A stretch of 64,000 bases of DNA from Saccharopolyspora_C sp047200635 (GCF_047200635.1 NZ_JBJZOI010000006.1:62001-126000), one strand, 5' to 3'. Positions 1-8,636 are shown, counted from the stretch's first letter. The notes: a model not told the origin generated them from the sequence alone. Numbers and translations are program-made.

Positions 1-229
1 CGTAGGTGGGTCCGGCCTCCAGCTCGGTCAGCCGCACCTGGTAGCCCTGCCGCTCGAGCACGACCTTGTAGAGGTTGCTCACCGCGATCGCCTCGTCCCA
101 GGCGATGTAGCCGATGACGATCCGCTTCTCCTGCTGCCCGGTCTCCGGCGTCCGCCCGCCGCACCCGGCGGCGAGCAGCACCACTGCCGCCAGCAGCGCG
201 AACAGCGCGGTCCAGCGCGATCTCCGCAT
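1..229 (-). CDS. Glycine-betaine-type ABC transporter substrate-binding lipoprotein (N-terminal part)
   Basis: Only the first 76 or so residues are in the window; the 3' part lies beyond position 1. The protein starts MRRSRWTALFALLAAVVLLA and has a lipobox LAAGC with the lipidated Cys at residue 23, so it should be a membrane-anchored extracellular lipoprotein. The mature part begins with an IVIGYIAWDEAIAVSNLYK-type stretch typical of OpuAC/ProX-like compatible-solute binding proteins. It starts 27 bp after the stop of the permease gene and completes an ATPase-permease-binding protein operon. Ligand identity (glycine betaine, proline or choline) is inferred from the family and the partners. 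Confidence 0.8.
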   Translation of the reverse strand, partial: MRRSRWTALFALLAAVVLLAAGCGGRTPETGQQEKRIVIGYIAWDEAIAVSNLYKVVLERQGYQVRLTELEAGPTY

Positions 230-256
230 GGCAGTCCCTTCTGCGCACGAGCCGCG

Positions 257-1111
257 TCACCCGGTGGCGCCGCGGGAGGTGGGGGAGCGGCCGCCCAGCG
301 CGGCCGTGCTCCGGTCCAGGTAGACGGCGAGCACCACGACCGCGACGCCCGCCTCGAACCCGGCGCCGAGCTGCACCCGGGTGACCGCGGTGTAGACCTC
401 GGCCCCCAGGCCCTCGGCACCGACCATTCCCGCGATGACCACCATGGACAGCGCGAGCATGATCACTTGGTTGATGCCGGCCATGATCGAGGGCAGCGCC
501 AGCGGGAGCTGGATGCCGGTCAGGATGCGGTGCGGCGGTGCGCCGAACGCGGCCCCCGCCTCCACCACCTCGGTGTCGACCTGGCGGATCCCCAGCTCGG
601 TCAGCCGCACCCCGGGCGGCAGCGCGAAGATCACCGTGGCGACCACCCCGGGGACCGCGCCGATGTTGAAGAAGAAGATGACCGGGATCAGGTACACGAA
701 CGCCGGCATCGTCTGCATCAGGTCCAGCACCGGGCGCACCCCCCGGCTCACCGCCCGGCTGCGCGCGGCCGCTACCCCGAGCGGGACCGCCAGGGCGATG
801 GCGATCGCGCTCGCCACCAGCACCAGCGACAGGGTGAGCATCGCGGGGTCGAACTCCCGCATGCTCAGCACCAGGCCGAAGCCGAGCAGCGCGAACAGCG
901 CGAACCGCCAGCCGCGCAGCCACCAGCCGAGCGCGGCCAGCAGCAGCACCAGCACCCAGGGCGGCGGCCACAGCAGCAGCGCCGCGAGCCCGTCCACCGC
1001 CGAGCGGATCACCAGGTCGATGAAGTCGAACAGCGGCCCGATGGTGTCGTTGAGCAGGTTGACCAGGGCCTGGAACCAGTCGCCGAGCGGGATCCTGGGC
1101 AGCTCAGCCAT
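257..1111 (-). CDS. Glycine-betaine/proline-type ABC transporter permease
   Basis: Integral membrane permease of about 284 residues. I start it at MAELPRIPLGDW because this ATG overlaps the end of the ATPase gene by 8 nt (ATGGCTGA), a usual coupling in these operons; a longer frame exists upstream but lies inside the ATPase gene. Several hydrophobic helices are visible (around the LLLWPPPWVLVLLLAALGWW stretch and later), and the AGMVGAEGLGAEVY and EAGAAFGAPPHRIL segments match the EAA loop region of ProW/OpuAB permeases. It forms the membrane channel for the ATPase encoded upstream and the binding lipoprotein encoded downstream. Confidence 0.88.
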   Translation of the reverse strand: MAELPRIPLGDWFQALVNLLNDTIGPLFDFIDLVIRSAVDGLAALLLWPPPWVLVLLLAALGWWLRGWRFALFALLGFGLVLSMREFDPAMLTLSLVLVASAIAIALAVPLGVAAARSRAVSRGVRPVLDLMQTMPAFVYLIPVIFFFNIGAVPGVVATVIFALPPGVRLTELGIRQVDTEVVEAGAAFGAPPHRILTGIQLPLALPSIMAGINQVIMLALSMVVIAGMVGAEGLGAEVYTAVTRVQLGAGFEAGVAVVVLAVYLDRSTAALGGRSPTSRGATG

Positions 1112-2267
1112 CACCGGCCTCCGCCCGCCCGGCCAGCGCGCGCAGCACCGCCTCCGGTTCCAGGACACCGATCAGCCCGCCCGCGTCATCGAGCACCGGG
1201 GTGGCGGGCCGCACCTCGGTCAACAGCTCCCGCAGGGTGCGGTGCCCGGCCACCGGCGCGGGCAGCGCGGCCGCGAGCTCCGCGATCCCGGCGGCACTCC
1301 CGGCGCGCTCGGCGGCGGCCAGGCCCAGCACGCCCAGCGGCCTGCGCTCCCGGTCGACCACCACCAGCCGATCCGCGCCCCCCTCGCGCAGCAGCCGCAG
1401 CGCCCGCTCCGGCGCGCAGTCGGCCTCCGCGCTGAGCACCGGCTCGGCCACCGCGGCCGCGGTGAGCACCCGGCTGCGGTCGACGTTCCGCACGAACCGG
1501 GCCACGTAGTCGTCGGCCGGTCGCCGCACGATCTCCGAAGGGGTGCCCAGCTGCACGATGCGGCCCTCCCGCATCACCGCGATCCGGTCGCCGAGGCGCA
1601 CCGCCTCGTCGAGATCGTGGGTGATGAACACGATCGTCTTGCCCAGCTCGGCTTGCAGCCGCACCAGCTGGTCCTGGACCTCGCGCTTGATCAGCGGGTC
1701 CAGCGCGCTGAACGCCTCGTCCATCAGCAGCACTTCGGTGCCCGCCGCCAGCGCCCTGGCCAGCCCGACCCGCTGCCGCATCCCGCCGGAGAGCTGCCGG
1801 GGGTACCGCCGCTCCCAGCCGGTCAGCCCGACCAGCTCCAGCGCCTCGGCCGCGCGCTGCGCCACCTGCCGCGGCGGGAGGCGCTGGATCCGCGGTCCGT
1901 ACTCGACGTTGTCCAGCACGCTGCGGTGCGGCAGCAGCGCGAAGTGCTGGAACACCATGCTCATCCGGCGCTGCCGCAGCTCGCGCAGCGCCCGTCCGCG
2001 CAGCGCGGTGACGTCCTCGGACCCCACCAGCACTCGCCCCTCGGTCGGCGTGAGCAGTCCGTTGAGCATCCGGATCAGCGTGGACTTGCCGGAACCGGAC
2101 AGGCCCATCACCACGAACAGCTCCCCGGAGAGCACCTCGAAGGAGGCGTCCAGCACCGCCACCGTCGCGTCCCCGGTCCCGGGCTCGCCCGCCCTGGCGC
2201 GCCGCAGGGCCGACGTCGGCCGCGCGCCGAAGACCTTGCTGAGCCCGCTCGCCCGCACCGATGTCAA
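1104..2267 (-). CDS. Glycine-betaine/proline-type ABC transporter ATP-binding protein with CBS-like tail
   Basis: ATPase subunit of 387 residues. Walker A is GLSGSGKST at residues 55-63, followed by a Q-loop (VFQHF), the signature LSGGMRQR, Walker B LLMDEAFSALD and the switch ITHD. The last 110 residues look like a CBS pair, which in the OpuA/ProV family senses ionic strength. The first codon at 2267 is TTG, with a GGAGG 10 nt upstream; an in-frame GTG at 2258 is the alternative. It heads the minus-strand operon and diverges from mshC across 191 bp. Confidence 0.9.
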   Translation of the reverse strand: MTSVRASGLSKVFGARPTSALRRARAGEPGTGDATVAVLDASFEVLSGELFVVMGLSGSGKSTLIRMLNGLLTPTEGRVLVGSEDVTALRGRALRELRQRRMSMVFQHFALLPHRSVLDNVEYGPRIQRLPPRQVAQRAAEALELVGLTGWERRYPRQLSGGMRQRVGLARALAAGTEVLLMDEAFSALDPLIKREVQDQLVRLQAELGKTIVFITHDLDEAVRLGDRIAVMREGRIVQLGTPSEIVRRPADDYVARFVRNVDRSRVLTAAAVAEPVLSAEADCAPERALRLLREGGADRLVVVDRERRPLGVLGLAAAERAGSAAGIAELAAALPAPVAGHRTLRELLTEVRPATPVLDDAGGLIGVLEPEAVLRALAGRAEAGDG

Positions 2268-2445
2268 CGCCTCGCCCCCTCCGCCCGCCGCGAGGATCGC
2301 GGTGGAGAACCGCGCGTGCCGGGAGACCCGCGCCTCCCCGCTGGGACGGTAGGGCGGTCCGGCGGGCCGCCGACATCGCCGAAAGTCCCGATCCCCACCG
2401 CTCTCACGATGTGTGCCGCGGAAGCACCGCCGGAGCGGGGACGAT

Positions 2446-2451
2446 TAAGGT
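2446..2451 (+). promoter_or_regulatory. -10 element of mshC (leaderless)
   Basis: TAAGGT lies 7 nt before the mshC ATG, the spacing expected when transcription starts at the initiation codon. I saw no convincing -35 box. Confidence 0.55.
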
Positions 2452-2458
2452 CGGGTGC

Positions 2459-3697
2459 ATGCAACCCTGGTCGTCGGTCCCCGTGCCCCAGGTTCCGGGC
2501 ACGCCTCACCCCCTCCGGCTCTACGACACCGCCGCCGGTGAGATCCGGGTCACCACCCCCGGCCCGGTGGCGCGGATGTACGTCTGCGGCATCACCCCCT
2601 ACGACGCCACGCACCTCGGCCACGCCGCCACCTACCTGGCGTTCGACCTGGTGCACCGGCTGTGGCTGGACAACGGCCACGAGGTGCACTACGTGCAGAA
2701 CGTGACCGACATCGACGACCCGCTGCTGGAGCGCGCCGACCGCGACGGCGAGGACTGGGTCGTGCTGGCCATGCGGGAGACCGCGCTGTTCCGGGAGGAC
2801 ATGAACGCGCTGCGGGTGCTGCCGCCGCAGGACTTCATCGGCGCGGTCGAGGCGATGCCGGAGATCATCGAGGCCGTCGGCAAGCTGCTGTCCTCGGGCG
2901 CCGCCTACCGGCTCGACGACGACGAGTACCCGGACGTCTACTACCGGCACGACGCGACCGGCCGGTTCGGCTCGGAGTCGCACTGCACCCCCGAGGAGAT
3001 GGACCGGTTCTTCGCCGAGCGCGGCGGCGACCCGGAGCGACCGGGCAAGGAGCACCCGCTGGACGCGCTGCTGTGGCGGGCGGCCCGGCCGGGCGAGCCG
3101 TCCTGGGACTCCGAGCTCGGGCCGGGCCGCCCCGGCTGGCACCTGGAGTGCTCGGTGATCGCGCTCAACCGGCTGCGGATGAACTTCGACGTGCAGGGCG
3201 GCGGCTCCGACCTGGCGTTCCCGCACCACGAGTTCAGCGCCGCGCACGCCGAGGCGCTCACCGGCGAGCACCCCTTCGCGCGGCACTACTGCCACGCGGG
3301 CATGGTCGGGCTCGACGGCGAGAAGATGTCCAAGTCCAAGGGGAACCTGGTGTTCGTCTCGCGGCTGCGCGGTGACCGGGTGGACCCGATGGCGGTGCGG
3401 CTGGCGCTGCTCGACGCGCACTACCGCAGCGATCGCTCCTGGACCGCCGACGCGCTCACCGCGGGCACCGCCCGGCTCGCCCGCTGGCGGCAGGCGGTGG
3501 CGCTGGCCACCGGCCCGGCGGCGGGACCGGCGATCGACGAGCTGCGCGAACGGCTCGCCGACGACCTCGACACCGAGCGGGCCTTGCGGGCCGTCGACGC
3601 CTGGGTCGACGCGGCGCTGACCGGGACCGGCGAGGACGCCACCGCCCCCGGGGAGATCCGCACCGCGGTGGACGCCCTGCTCGGCGTGCGGCTCTGA
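2459..3697 (+). CDS. mshC: Cysteine:GlcN-Ins ligase MshC (mycothiol biosynthesis)
   Basis: A 412-residue class I cysteinyl-tRNA-synthetase-like ligase that joins cysteine to 1-D-myo-inosityl-2-amino-2-deoxyglucopyranoside using ATP, the third step of mycothiol synthesis. The start MQPWSS was chosen because a leaderless promoter sits just upstream and the resulting length equals the family norm. Visible signatures are YVCGITPYDATHLGHA (zinc Cys at residue 43, HIGH-type motif THLGHA at 51-56) and KMSKS at 289-293. It lacks the tRNA-binding C-terminal domain of CysRS, which separates it from cysS. A bidirectional hairpin terminator follows. Confidence 0.96.
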   Translation: MQPWSSVPVPQVPGTPHPLRLYDTAAGEIRVTTPGPVARMYVCGITPYDATHLGHAATYLAFDLVHRLWLDNGHEVHYVQNVTDIDDPLLERADRDGEDWVVLAMRETALFREDMNALRVLPPQDFIGAVEAMPEIIEAVGKLLSSGAAYRLDDDEYPDVYYRHDATGRFGSESHCTPEEMDRFFAERGGDPERPGKEHPLDALLWRAARPGEPSWDSELGPGRPGWHLECSVIALNRLRMNFDVQGGGSDLAFPHHEFSAAHAEALTGEHPFARHYCHAGMVGLDGEKMSKSKGNLVFVSRLRGDRVDPMAVRLALLDAHYRSDRSWTADALTAGTARLARWRQAVALATGPAAGPAIDELRERLADDLDTERALRAVDAWVDAALTGTGEDATAPGEIRTAVDALLGVRL

Positions 3698-3710
3698 CCG
3701 GCGCGCGAGA

Positions 3711-3743
3711 ACGCCCTCCGGATCACCGCGATCCGGAGGGCGT
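3711..3743. terminator. Bidirectional hairpin terminator between mshC and the PAC2 gene
   Basis: Perfect 14-bp inverted repeat ACGCCCTCCGGATC / GATCCGGAGGGCGT with a 5-nt loop, between two convergent genes. There is no U tract, as is common in high-GC actinobacteria. Confidence 0.75.
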
Positions 3744-3761
3744 CGTGCTGTTCGGGGCCGG

Positions 3762-4706
3762 TCAGCCGGGGCCCGGGCCCAGCGGGCCCTTGCCCCCCGG
3801 GCCGCGGCGGCGCAGGTAGCGCTCGAACTCGGCCGCGATGGCGTCACCGCTGGTCTCGGTGAGCTTCACCTCGGCGTCGCCGCGCTCCTCCAGCGCCCGG
3901 ACGTAGTTGCGGACGTCCTCGTCCTCCTCGGCCATCTCGCTGACGGTGGTCTCCCACTCCTCGGCCTGGTCGGGCAGGTTGCCCAGCGGGACCTCCAGGT
4001 CCAGGGCGTCCTCCACCCGGTGCAGCAGCGCGAGCGTCGCCTTCGGCGAGGGCGGCTGCGAGACGTAGTGCGGGACGGCGGCCCAGAAGGAGATCGCCGG
4101 GATGCCCGACTGCACGCACGAGTCCTGGAAGATCCCGACGATGCCCGTCGGCCCCTCGTAGGTCGAGCGCTCCAGCCCGTAGCGGGTCGCGGAGTCCGCG
4201 TCGTAGGCGGTGCCCGTCACCGGCACCGGCCGCGTGTGCGGGGAGTCCGCGAGCAGCGCGCCCAGCGACACCACCGTGCGCACGCCCGCCTGGTCGAGGT
4301 GCGACAGCAGTTCCGCGCAGAAGGCGTTCCAGCGCATGTTCGGCTCGATCCCGTGCACCAGCACCACGTCGTGCTGCGCGCCGGGAGGGCGGCACACCGA
4401 CAGCCGCGTCGTCGGCCAGCTCACCTTGCGGGTCACCCCGTCCACCAGCTTCACCGTGGGCCGGGAGACCTGGAAGTCGTAGTACGGGTCCGGGTCGATC
4501 TCGGCCAGCGGTGAAGCGTCCCAGGTGAGTTCGAGGTGTTCGATCGCGGAGCTGGCGGCATCTCCCGCGTCGTTCCAGCCCTCGAAGCCGATGACAGCGA
4601 TCGGGTCGGTCGGCCCGGCGGGTTTCCCTTCGCTCGACGTCCCCTCGGTCGGATTCCTCTCGTTCCGGTCCACCTGGTCTGCGGAGCGTGGTTCGCGATC
4701 GTTCAC
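3762..4706 (-). CDS. PAC2-family (proteasome assembly chaperone-like) protein
   Basis: Protein of 314 residues whose central 250 residues match the PAC2 family (PIAVIGFEGWNDAGDAAS near residue 35, VVLVHGIEPNMRW, VVSLGALLADSPHTRP). Its N-terminal 30 residues are charged and look disordered; the C-terminus is Gly/Pro-rich. Eukaryotic PAC2 helps assemble the 20S proteasome; in actinobacteria the role is not settled. GTG start at 4706 with TAGGCT 6 nt upstream. It lies about 13 kb from prcBA in this window and in the same wider neighbourhood in mycobacteria, so a proteasome link is plausible but unproven. Confidence 0.88.
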   Translation of the reverse strand: MNDREPRSADQVDRNERNPTEGTSSEGKPAGPTDPIAVIGFEGWNDAGDAASSAIEHLELTWDASPLAEIDPDPYYDFQVSRPTVKLVDGVTRKVSWPTTRLSVCRPPGAQHDVVLVHGIEPNMRWNAFCAELLSHLDQAGVRTVVSLGALLADSPHTRPVPVTGTAYDADSATRYGLERSTYEGPTGIVGIFQDSCVQSGIPAISFWAAVPHYVSQPPSPKATLALLHRVEDALDLEVPLGNLPDQAEEWETTVSEMAEEDEDVRNYVRALEERGDAEVKLTETSGDAIAAEFERYLRRRGPGGKGPLGPGPG

Positions 4707-4712
4707 CGCGTC

Positions 4713-4718
4713 AGCCTA
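4713..4718 (-). promoter_or_regulatory. -10 element of the PAC2-family gene (leaderless)
   Basis: On the minus strand TAGGCT precedes the GTG start by 6 nt, the same arrangement as for mshC and dop. Confidence 0.5.
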
Positions 4719-4865
4719 CGACCTATCGCTGACACGAGCTCCCGACATCCCGGTAGCGATTCGGACGCGGCGGGGAGTCATCTGCCACGTCCCCTGTCAG
4801 CGGTCGGCGGGGCTTTGCTGTACTGGGGGGCGTGGCAGAGATGAGCACGCCGAGACCGGGGCGCG

Positions 4866-5543
4866 ATGACTGACCGCCCCGACGCCGTCCTGTTCGACAT
4901 GGACGGCACCCTGGTCGATTCCGAGAAGTTGTGGTCGATTTCCCTGACCGACTACGCGGCCTACCGCGGCGGCGAGCTCAGCGTCGCGACCCGCGAGTCG
5001 ATGGTCGGGTCGAACATGACCACCAGCATGAGGATGCTGCTGGCCGACCTCGGGCTGCCCGAGGACCCGGCCGCCGTGGCCGAGGCCGCCGGCTGGGTGG
5101 AGGCGCGCAGCGCCGAGCTGTTCCGGCGCGGCCTGCCGTGGCGGCCCGGGGCGCGCGAGGCGCTGGCCCAGGTGCGGGAGCTGAGCATCCCGGCCGCCCT
5201 GGTGACCTCCACCATCCGCTCCCTGGCGGAGATCGCGCTCGACACCCTCGGGCGCGGGTCCTTCGAGGTCACGGTGTGCGGCGACGAGGTCGGCGGGCGC
5301 AACAAGCCCGACCCCGAGCCGTACCTGCGGGCGGCCCGGCTGCTCGACGTCGACCCGGTCCGCTGCGTGGCGGTGGAAGACTCGCCCACCGGGGTCGCCG
5401 CGGCAGTCGCTGCCGGCTGCACCGTGATCGCCGTGCCCTGCGAGGTCCCGCTGGAACCGGGGGAGCGCCGGGTGCTGCTGGACTCCCTGGAGTCGATGGA
5501 CGTGGCGGGGCTCGGCGGGCTGCTTCCCGACGCCGTCGCCTGA
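4866..5543 (+). CDS. HAD-superfamily hydrolase (beta-phosphoglucomutase-like)
   Basis: A 225-residue HAD phosphatase. Motif I is DMDGTLVDSE near residue 12 (nucleophile and acid/base Asp pair), motif II a TST near residue 119, motif III Lys in NKPDPEPY, and motif IV the EDSPTG segment. The helical cap between motifs I and II is that of subclass I (phosphoglycolate phosphatase/beta-phosphoglucomutase group). The substrate cannot be told from sequence. The ATG lies inside a possible 13-residue upstream frame (4832-4873) whose stop overlaps it, so translation may be coupled. hisE follows after 49 bp. Confidence 0.9.
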   Translation: MTDRPDAVLFDMDGTLVDSEKLWSISLTDYAAYRGGELSVATRESMVGSNMTTSMRMLLADLGLPEDPAAVAEAAGWVEARSAELFRRGLPWRPGAREALAQVRELSIPAALVTSTIRSLAEIALDTLGRGSFEVTVCGDEVGGRNKPDPEPYLRAARLLDVDPVRCVAVEDSPTGVAAAVAAGCTVIAVPCEVPLEPGERRVLLDSLESMDVAGLGGLLPDAVA

Positions 5544-5592
5544 CCGGGTCCGGCGTCGGCGGGCCGCCCGCGGGATGCGAGGATCGCACCCC

Positions 5593-5856
5593 GTGAAGAC
5601 CTTCGACGAGCTGTTCAGCGAGCTCCAGGAACGCGCCCGCACCCGCCCGGAGGGGTCGGCGACCGTCGCCGCCCTGGACGCCGGGGTGCACGCGCAGGGC
5701 AAGAAGGTCATCGAAGAGGCGGGCGAGGTGTGGCTCGCGGCCGAGCACGAGTCGGACGAGGCGCTGGCCGAGGAGATCTCGCAGCTGCTGTACCGCCTGC
5801 AGGTCGTGATGCTCGCCCGCGGCCTCAGCCCGGAGGACGTCTACCGGTACCTCTGA
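5593..5856 (+). CDS. hisE: Phosphoribosyl-ATP pyrophosphatase HisE
   Basis: An 87-residue all-alpha MazG-fold enzyme of histidine biosynthesis that cleaves phosphoribosyl-ATP to phosphoribosyl-AMP and PPi. I use the GTG start at 5593 (MKTFDELF), since this matches the family N-terminus. The metal-binding helices are visible as KKVIEEAGEVWLAAEHE and EEISQLLYRLQVVMLARGL. In mycobacteria hisG follows hisE directly; here no hisG is seen and a VOC protein comes next, so hisE is separated from its pathway partner. Confidence 0.94.
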   Translation: MKTFDELFSELQERARTRPEGSATVAALDAGVHAQGKKVIEEAGEVWLAAEHESDEALAEEISQLLYRLQVVMLARGLSPEDVYRYL

Positions 5857-5977
5857 GCCCGGTTCGTCCGCTTCGTCCGATCATCGGTCGGATGAATCCG
5901 CACTCGGGCGCTCCACCGCGCTGATCGCTCCGCCATAATCGGGGTGATCTTGGAGCGATGAGGTGGGGGTGAGGGAC

Positions 5978-6826
5978 ATGGCCGTCGTGCAGCCGGGAGA
6001 GGCCGCTCCCCGTTGGGAACTGCTGGCGGGAATGCCGTGCTGGATCGAGCTGGCCACCACGGACGTGGAGGAGGCCTGCGCTTTCTACGCGGACCTGTTC
6101 GGCTGGGAGTACGAGACGCACCACGCGGGGGAGCCCGGCGAGCACGTCGTCGCCTCCCGGGACGGGTTCCCCGTCGCCAGCATCCGCCGCTCCGCGTCGG
6201 GGAACTCGGTGTGGCGGCTGTTCCTCGCCACCCAGGACGTCGACGAGACCATCGAGCAGGCCGAGTCGGAGGGCGCCGAGCTGGTGGTGCCCGCCTCGGA
6301 CGTGCCCGGCCTCGGCCGCAAGGGCGTCCTCGTCGGCCCCTCCGACGCCGAGTTCGGGCTGCTCTCGCCCGCCGAGTCCTGGCAGTTCGACGTCGGCCTG
6401 CCGGGCACCCTGATGTGGGCGGAGCTCGTCACCATCAAGGCCCAGACCGCCGACAACTTCTTCCAGCGCCTGTTCGGCTACACCGCCGAGCAGTTCGGCG
6501 CCGAGAACCGCTCCAACTACTCGGTCTGGTACCTCGGCGACGAGTCCGTGCTGGCCAGGGTCAGCATGATCCGCGACTACATCACCCCCGACACCCGGCC
6601 GCACTGGCTGCTCTACCTGGGCGCCGACGCCCGGGAGGGCATCGACGAGCTGGTGCACCGGGCCATCGCGGCCGGGGCCCGCGTCCGGGTCGACCCCTAC
6701 GGCTCCAGCATCGGGCGCGTCGCGGTGCTGCGGGATCCCACCGGGGCCCGGTTCGCCGTGGTCGACCCGACCCAGGCGAGCGACTGGTTCGACAGCGCGG
6801 CCAACTTCGACCCCTACGACGACTGA
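5978..6826 (+). CDS. VOC-family protein with two glyoxalase-like modules
   Basis: About 282 residues in two homologous vicinal-oxygen-chelate halves: CWIELATTDVEEACAFYADL near residue 20 and MWAELVTIKAQTADNFFQRL near residue 150, each with the beta-alpha-beta-beta-beta pattern, ending in GARFAVVDPTQA. The ATG at 5978 follows GTGAGGGAC; an in-frame GTG at 5963 is possible. Such tandem VOC proteins in actinobacteria are often annotated as hydroxylases or bleomycin-resistance-like proteins. The metal-binding residues are only partly present in each half, so a specific reaction cannot be given. Confidence 0.85.
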   Translation: MAVVQPGEAAPRWELLAGMPCWIELATTDVEEACAFYADLFGWEYETHHAGEPGEHVVASRDGFPVASIRRSASGNSVWRLFLATQDVDETIEQAESEGAELVVPASDVPGLGRKGVLVGPSDAEFGLLSPAESWQFDVGLPGTLMWAELVTIKAQTADNFFQRLFGYTAEQFGAENRSNYSVWYLGDESVLARVSMIRDYITPDTRPHWLLYLGADAREGIDELVHRAIAAGARVRVDPYGSSIGRVAVLRDPTGARFAVVDPTQASDWFDSAANFDPYDD

Positions 6827-6926
6827 GCCCCCGGCTCCCGCCCGTGCCGCGGTGCGGGCGGCCGGGCGCGGTCGAGCCGGTCCCGGGCCAGCGGGCTCGC
6901 CGCTGGCGGGTACCTCGCCCGGCCGA

Positions 6927-7703
6927 TCAGCGCTTCGTGATGAGCAGGGCTTGGGCGGAGCGGGCCACCGAGCCCGTCAGGTCGTGGACCTCGGAGGCGG
7001 CGACGCCGCCTCCGTCCGGGCCGATCGTGGTCTCGGCGTCGAGGCCCACCCACTCGCCCGCGGGCTCGCGGTGCAGGTGCACGGTGAGGTCGGTGTTCGC
7101 GTAGGACCAGTCGGCCATGCTCGCGCGGCCGGAGGCCCCGCTCGTCGAGTCCACGACCGCGAACAGCCGTTGCAGCGGGCTCGGCTCCTCCCCGGCGACG
7201 AGCGGGATCCGCTGGCGCGCCCACATCCGGGCCCGGCCCGGCTCGGCGCCCGGGCCCGCGCGCCACTCCATCGCCGCCGAGTAGCCGCGGTTCCAGCCGT
7301 CGATGCCGGGCACCTCCGGCCAGGACTCCGGATCGCCCAGCGGCGCCCGCTCGCCCCCGGCGACCGCCGCGCTGTCCCCGCGCACCATCCGCCAGGCGCG
7401 TGCCGTCGCGCAGGTGCGACCGCCCGCCGCGAGCTCGGCCGCCACCAGTTGCACCGAGCGTCCCGGCCGCAGCACCTCCCCGCGCACCTGGAGCTCGCCC
7501 ACCGGTACCGGGCCGAGCACGTCCACCGACACCCGGCGGATCGCCGCGCCCGGGGTCGGCTCGCAGGCCTCCAGGGCCCGCACCAGCAGCGCCGAGACCG
7601 GCCCCAGGTGCTGCGCCCGGTCCGACCACGGCCCGGCCGTCGCCTCGGTCGCCCGGAACCCGCCCCCGCCCAGCGCCTCGTAGAACGCGGCTTCCTCCGC
7701 CAC
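6927..7703 (-). CDS. Thioesterase-family protein (double hot-dog, TesB-like)
   Basis: A 258-residue protein with the acyl-CoA thioesterase double hot-dog pattern: EAAFYEALGGGGFRATEAT at the N-terminus, the strand VSVDVLGPVPVGELQVRGE, and a C-terminal MADWSYANTDLTVHLHREP segment with an Asp in the place of the TesB-type catalytic region. I start at the GTG at 7703 because GAGGAGG lies nine nt upstream and homologues begin here. It ends convergent with the VOC gene and starts 14 bp after the RecB-like gene, probably in one transcript with it. The natural acyl substrate is unknown. Confidence 0.82.
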   Translation of the reverse strand: MAEEAAFYEALGGGGFRATEATAGPWSDRAQHLGPVSALLVRALEACEPTPGAAIRRVSVDVLGPVPVGELQVRGEVLRPGRSVQLVAAELAAGGRTCATARAWRMVRGDSAAVAGGERAPLGDPESWPEVPGIDGWNRGYSAAMEWRAGPGAEPGRARMWARQRIPLVAGEEPSPLQRLFAVVDSTSGASGRASMADWSYANTDLTVHLHREPAGEWVGLDAETTIGPDGGGVAASEVHDLTGSVARSAQALLITKR

Positions 7704-7717
7704 GGCGTGCCTCCTCG

Positions 7718-8629
7718 TCAGTCGGTGCGGTCCAGCAGTGATTCCGGCCCCGGGTCCGGCTCCGGCCAGCCCGGGTAGGGCGGGGGAGTGCCGCCGAACT
7801 CCGGGCACCGGGACCGGTGGTCGCAGTAGTCGCACAGCTTGCTGCGGTTCGGCCGGAAGTCACCGGTGCGCCCGGCGCGCAGGATCGCTTGCCAGATCGC
7901 CTCCAGCGTCCGCTCGAAGCGGCGCAGCTCGGCCTCGTCCGGCGCGTAGGCCAGCGACTGCTCGTCCGAGAGGTACATCAGCTGGAGGCGGCGCGGGATC
8001 TCGCCGCGGGTGCGCCACAGCACCAGCGCGTAGAACTTCATCTGGAACAGCGCCTTGGCCTCGCCGATCTCGCGGGGAGCCGCGCCCGTCTTGTAGTCGA
8101 CCAGCCGGATCTCCCCGGTCGGGGCCACGTCCACCCGGTCGATGAACCCGCGCAGCAGCAGACCGGAGTCCAGCTCGGTCTCCACCCGCAGCTCGCAGGC
8201 CTCCGGTTCCAGGCGGCTCGGGTCCTCCAGCGCGAAGTACGAGTCCAGCAGCCGCGTCGCCGACTTCAGCCAGGTGCCCAGCTCCGGGTCCTCCGGGCCG
8301 TCGAACAGCGCCTCCAGCTCCGGTTGCCCGGCGCGCAGCTCCTCCCAGGCCGGTTCCAGCAGCTCCCGCGCGTGCTCGGCGTCCCGCTGCGCGGCGGGCA
8401 GCGCGAACAGCCGCTCCAGCACGGAGTGCACCACGGTGCCGCGCACCTGGGCGCGCGTCGGCGTCTCCGGCAGCCGGTCCACCGCGCGGAAGCGGTACAG
8501 CAGGGGGCACTGCTTGAAGTCCCCCGCGCGGGAGGGCGACAGCGCCGGGCGCCGCCTGCCCGCTGCCGGGTCGCCCGCCCCGGCGAGCGCCGTGCGGGAT
8601 CCGTCGCTGGTCCGGGCCGGTTCCACCAT
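7718..8629 (-). CDS. RecB-family PD-(D/E)XK exonuclease with Fe-S cysteines
   Basis: A 303-residue nuclease-like protein. The PD-(D/E)XK core is visible as GFIDRVDVAPTGEIRLVDYK with the catalytic Asp/Lys pair, preceded by the RGTVVHSVLERL helix. One Cys in DFKQCPLLYR and three in KLCDYCDHRSRCPEF give the four-cysteine pattern that holds a 4Fe-4S cluster in AddB, Cas4 and related RecB-like nucleases. No helicase domain is present. In mycobacteria a homologous recB-like gene sits next to trmI. The start at 8629 (MVEPARTS) follows TAAGGT by 7 nt. Confidence 0.9.
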   Translation of the reverse strand: MVEPARTSDGSRTALAGAGDPAAGRRRPALSPSRAGDFKQCPLLYRFRAVDRLPETPTRAQVRGTVVHSVLERLFALPAAQRDAEHARELLEPAWEELRAGQPELEALFDGPEDPELGTWLKSATRLLDSYFALEDPSRLEPEACELRVETELDSGLLLRGFIDRVDVAPTGEIRLVDYKTGAAPREIGEAKALFQMKFYALVLWRTRGEIPRRLQLMYLSDEQSLAYAPDEAELRRFERTLEAIWQAILRAGRTGDFRPNRSKLCDYCDHRSRCPEFGGTPPPYPGWPEPDPGPESLLDRTD

Positions 8630-8636
8630 GCCCCGC

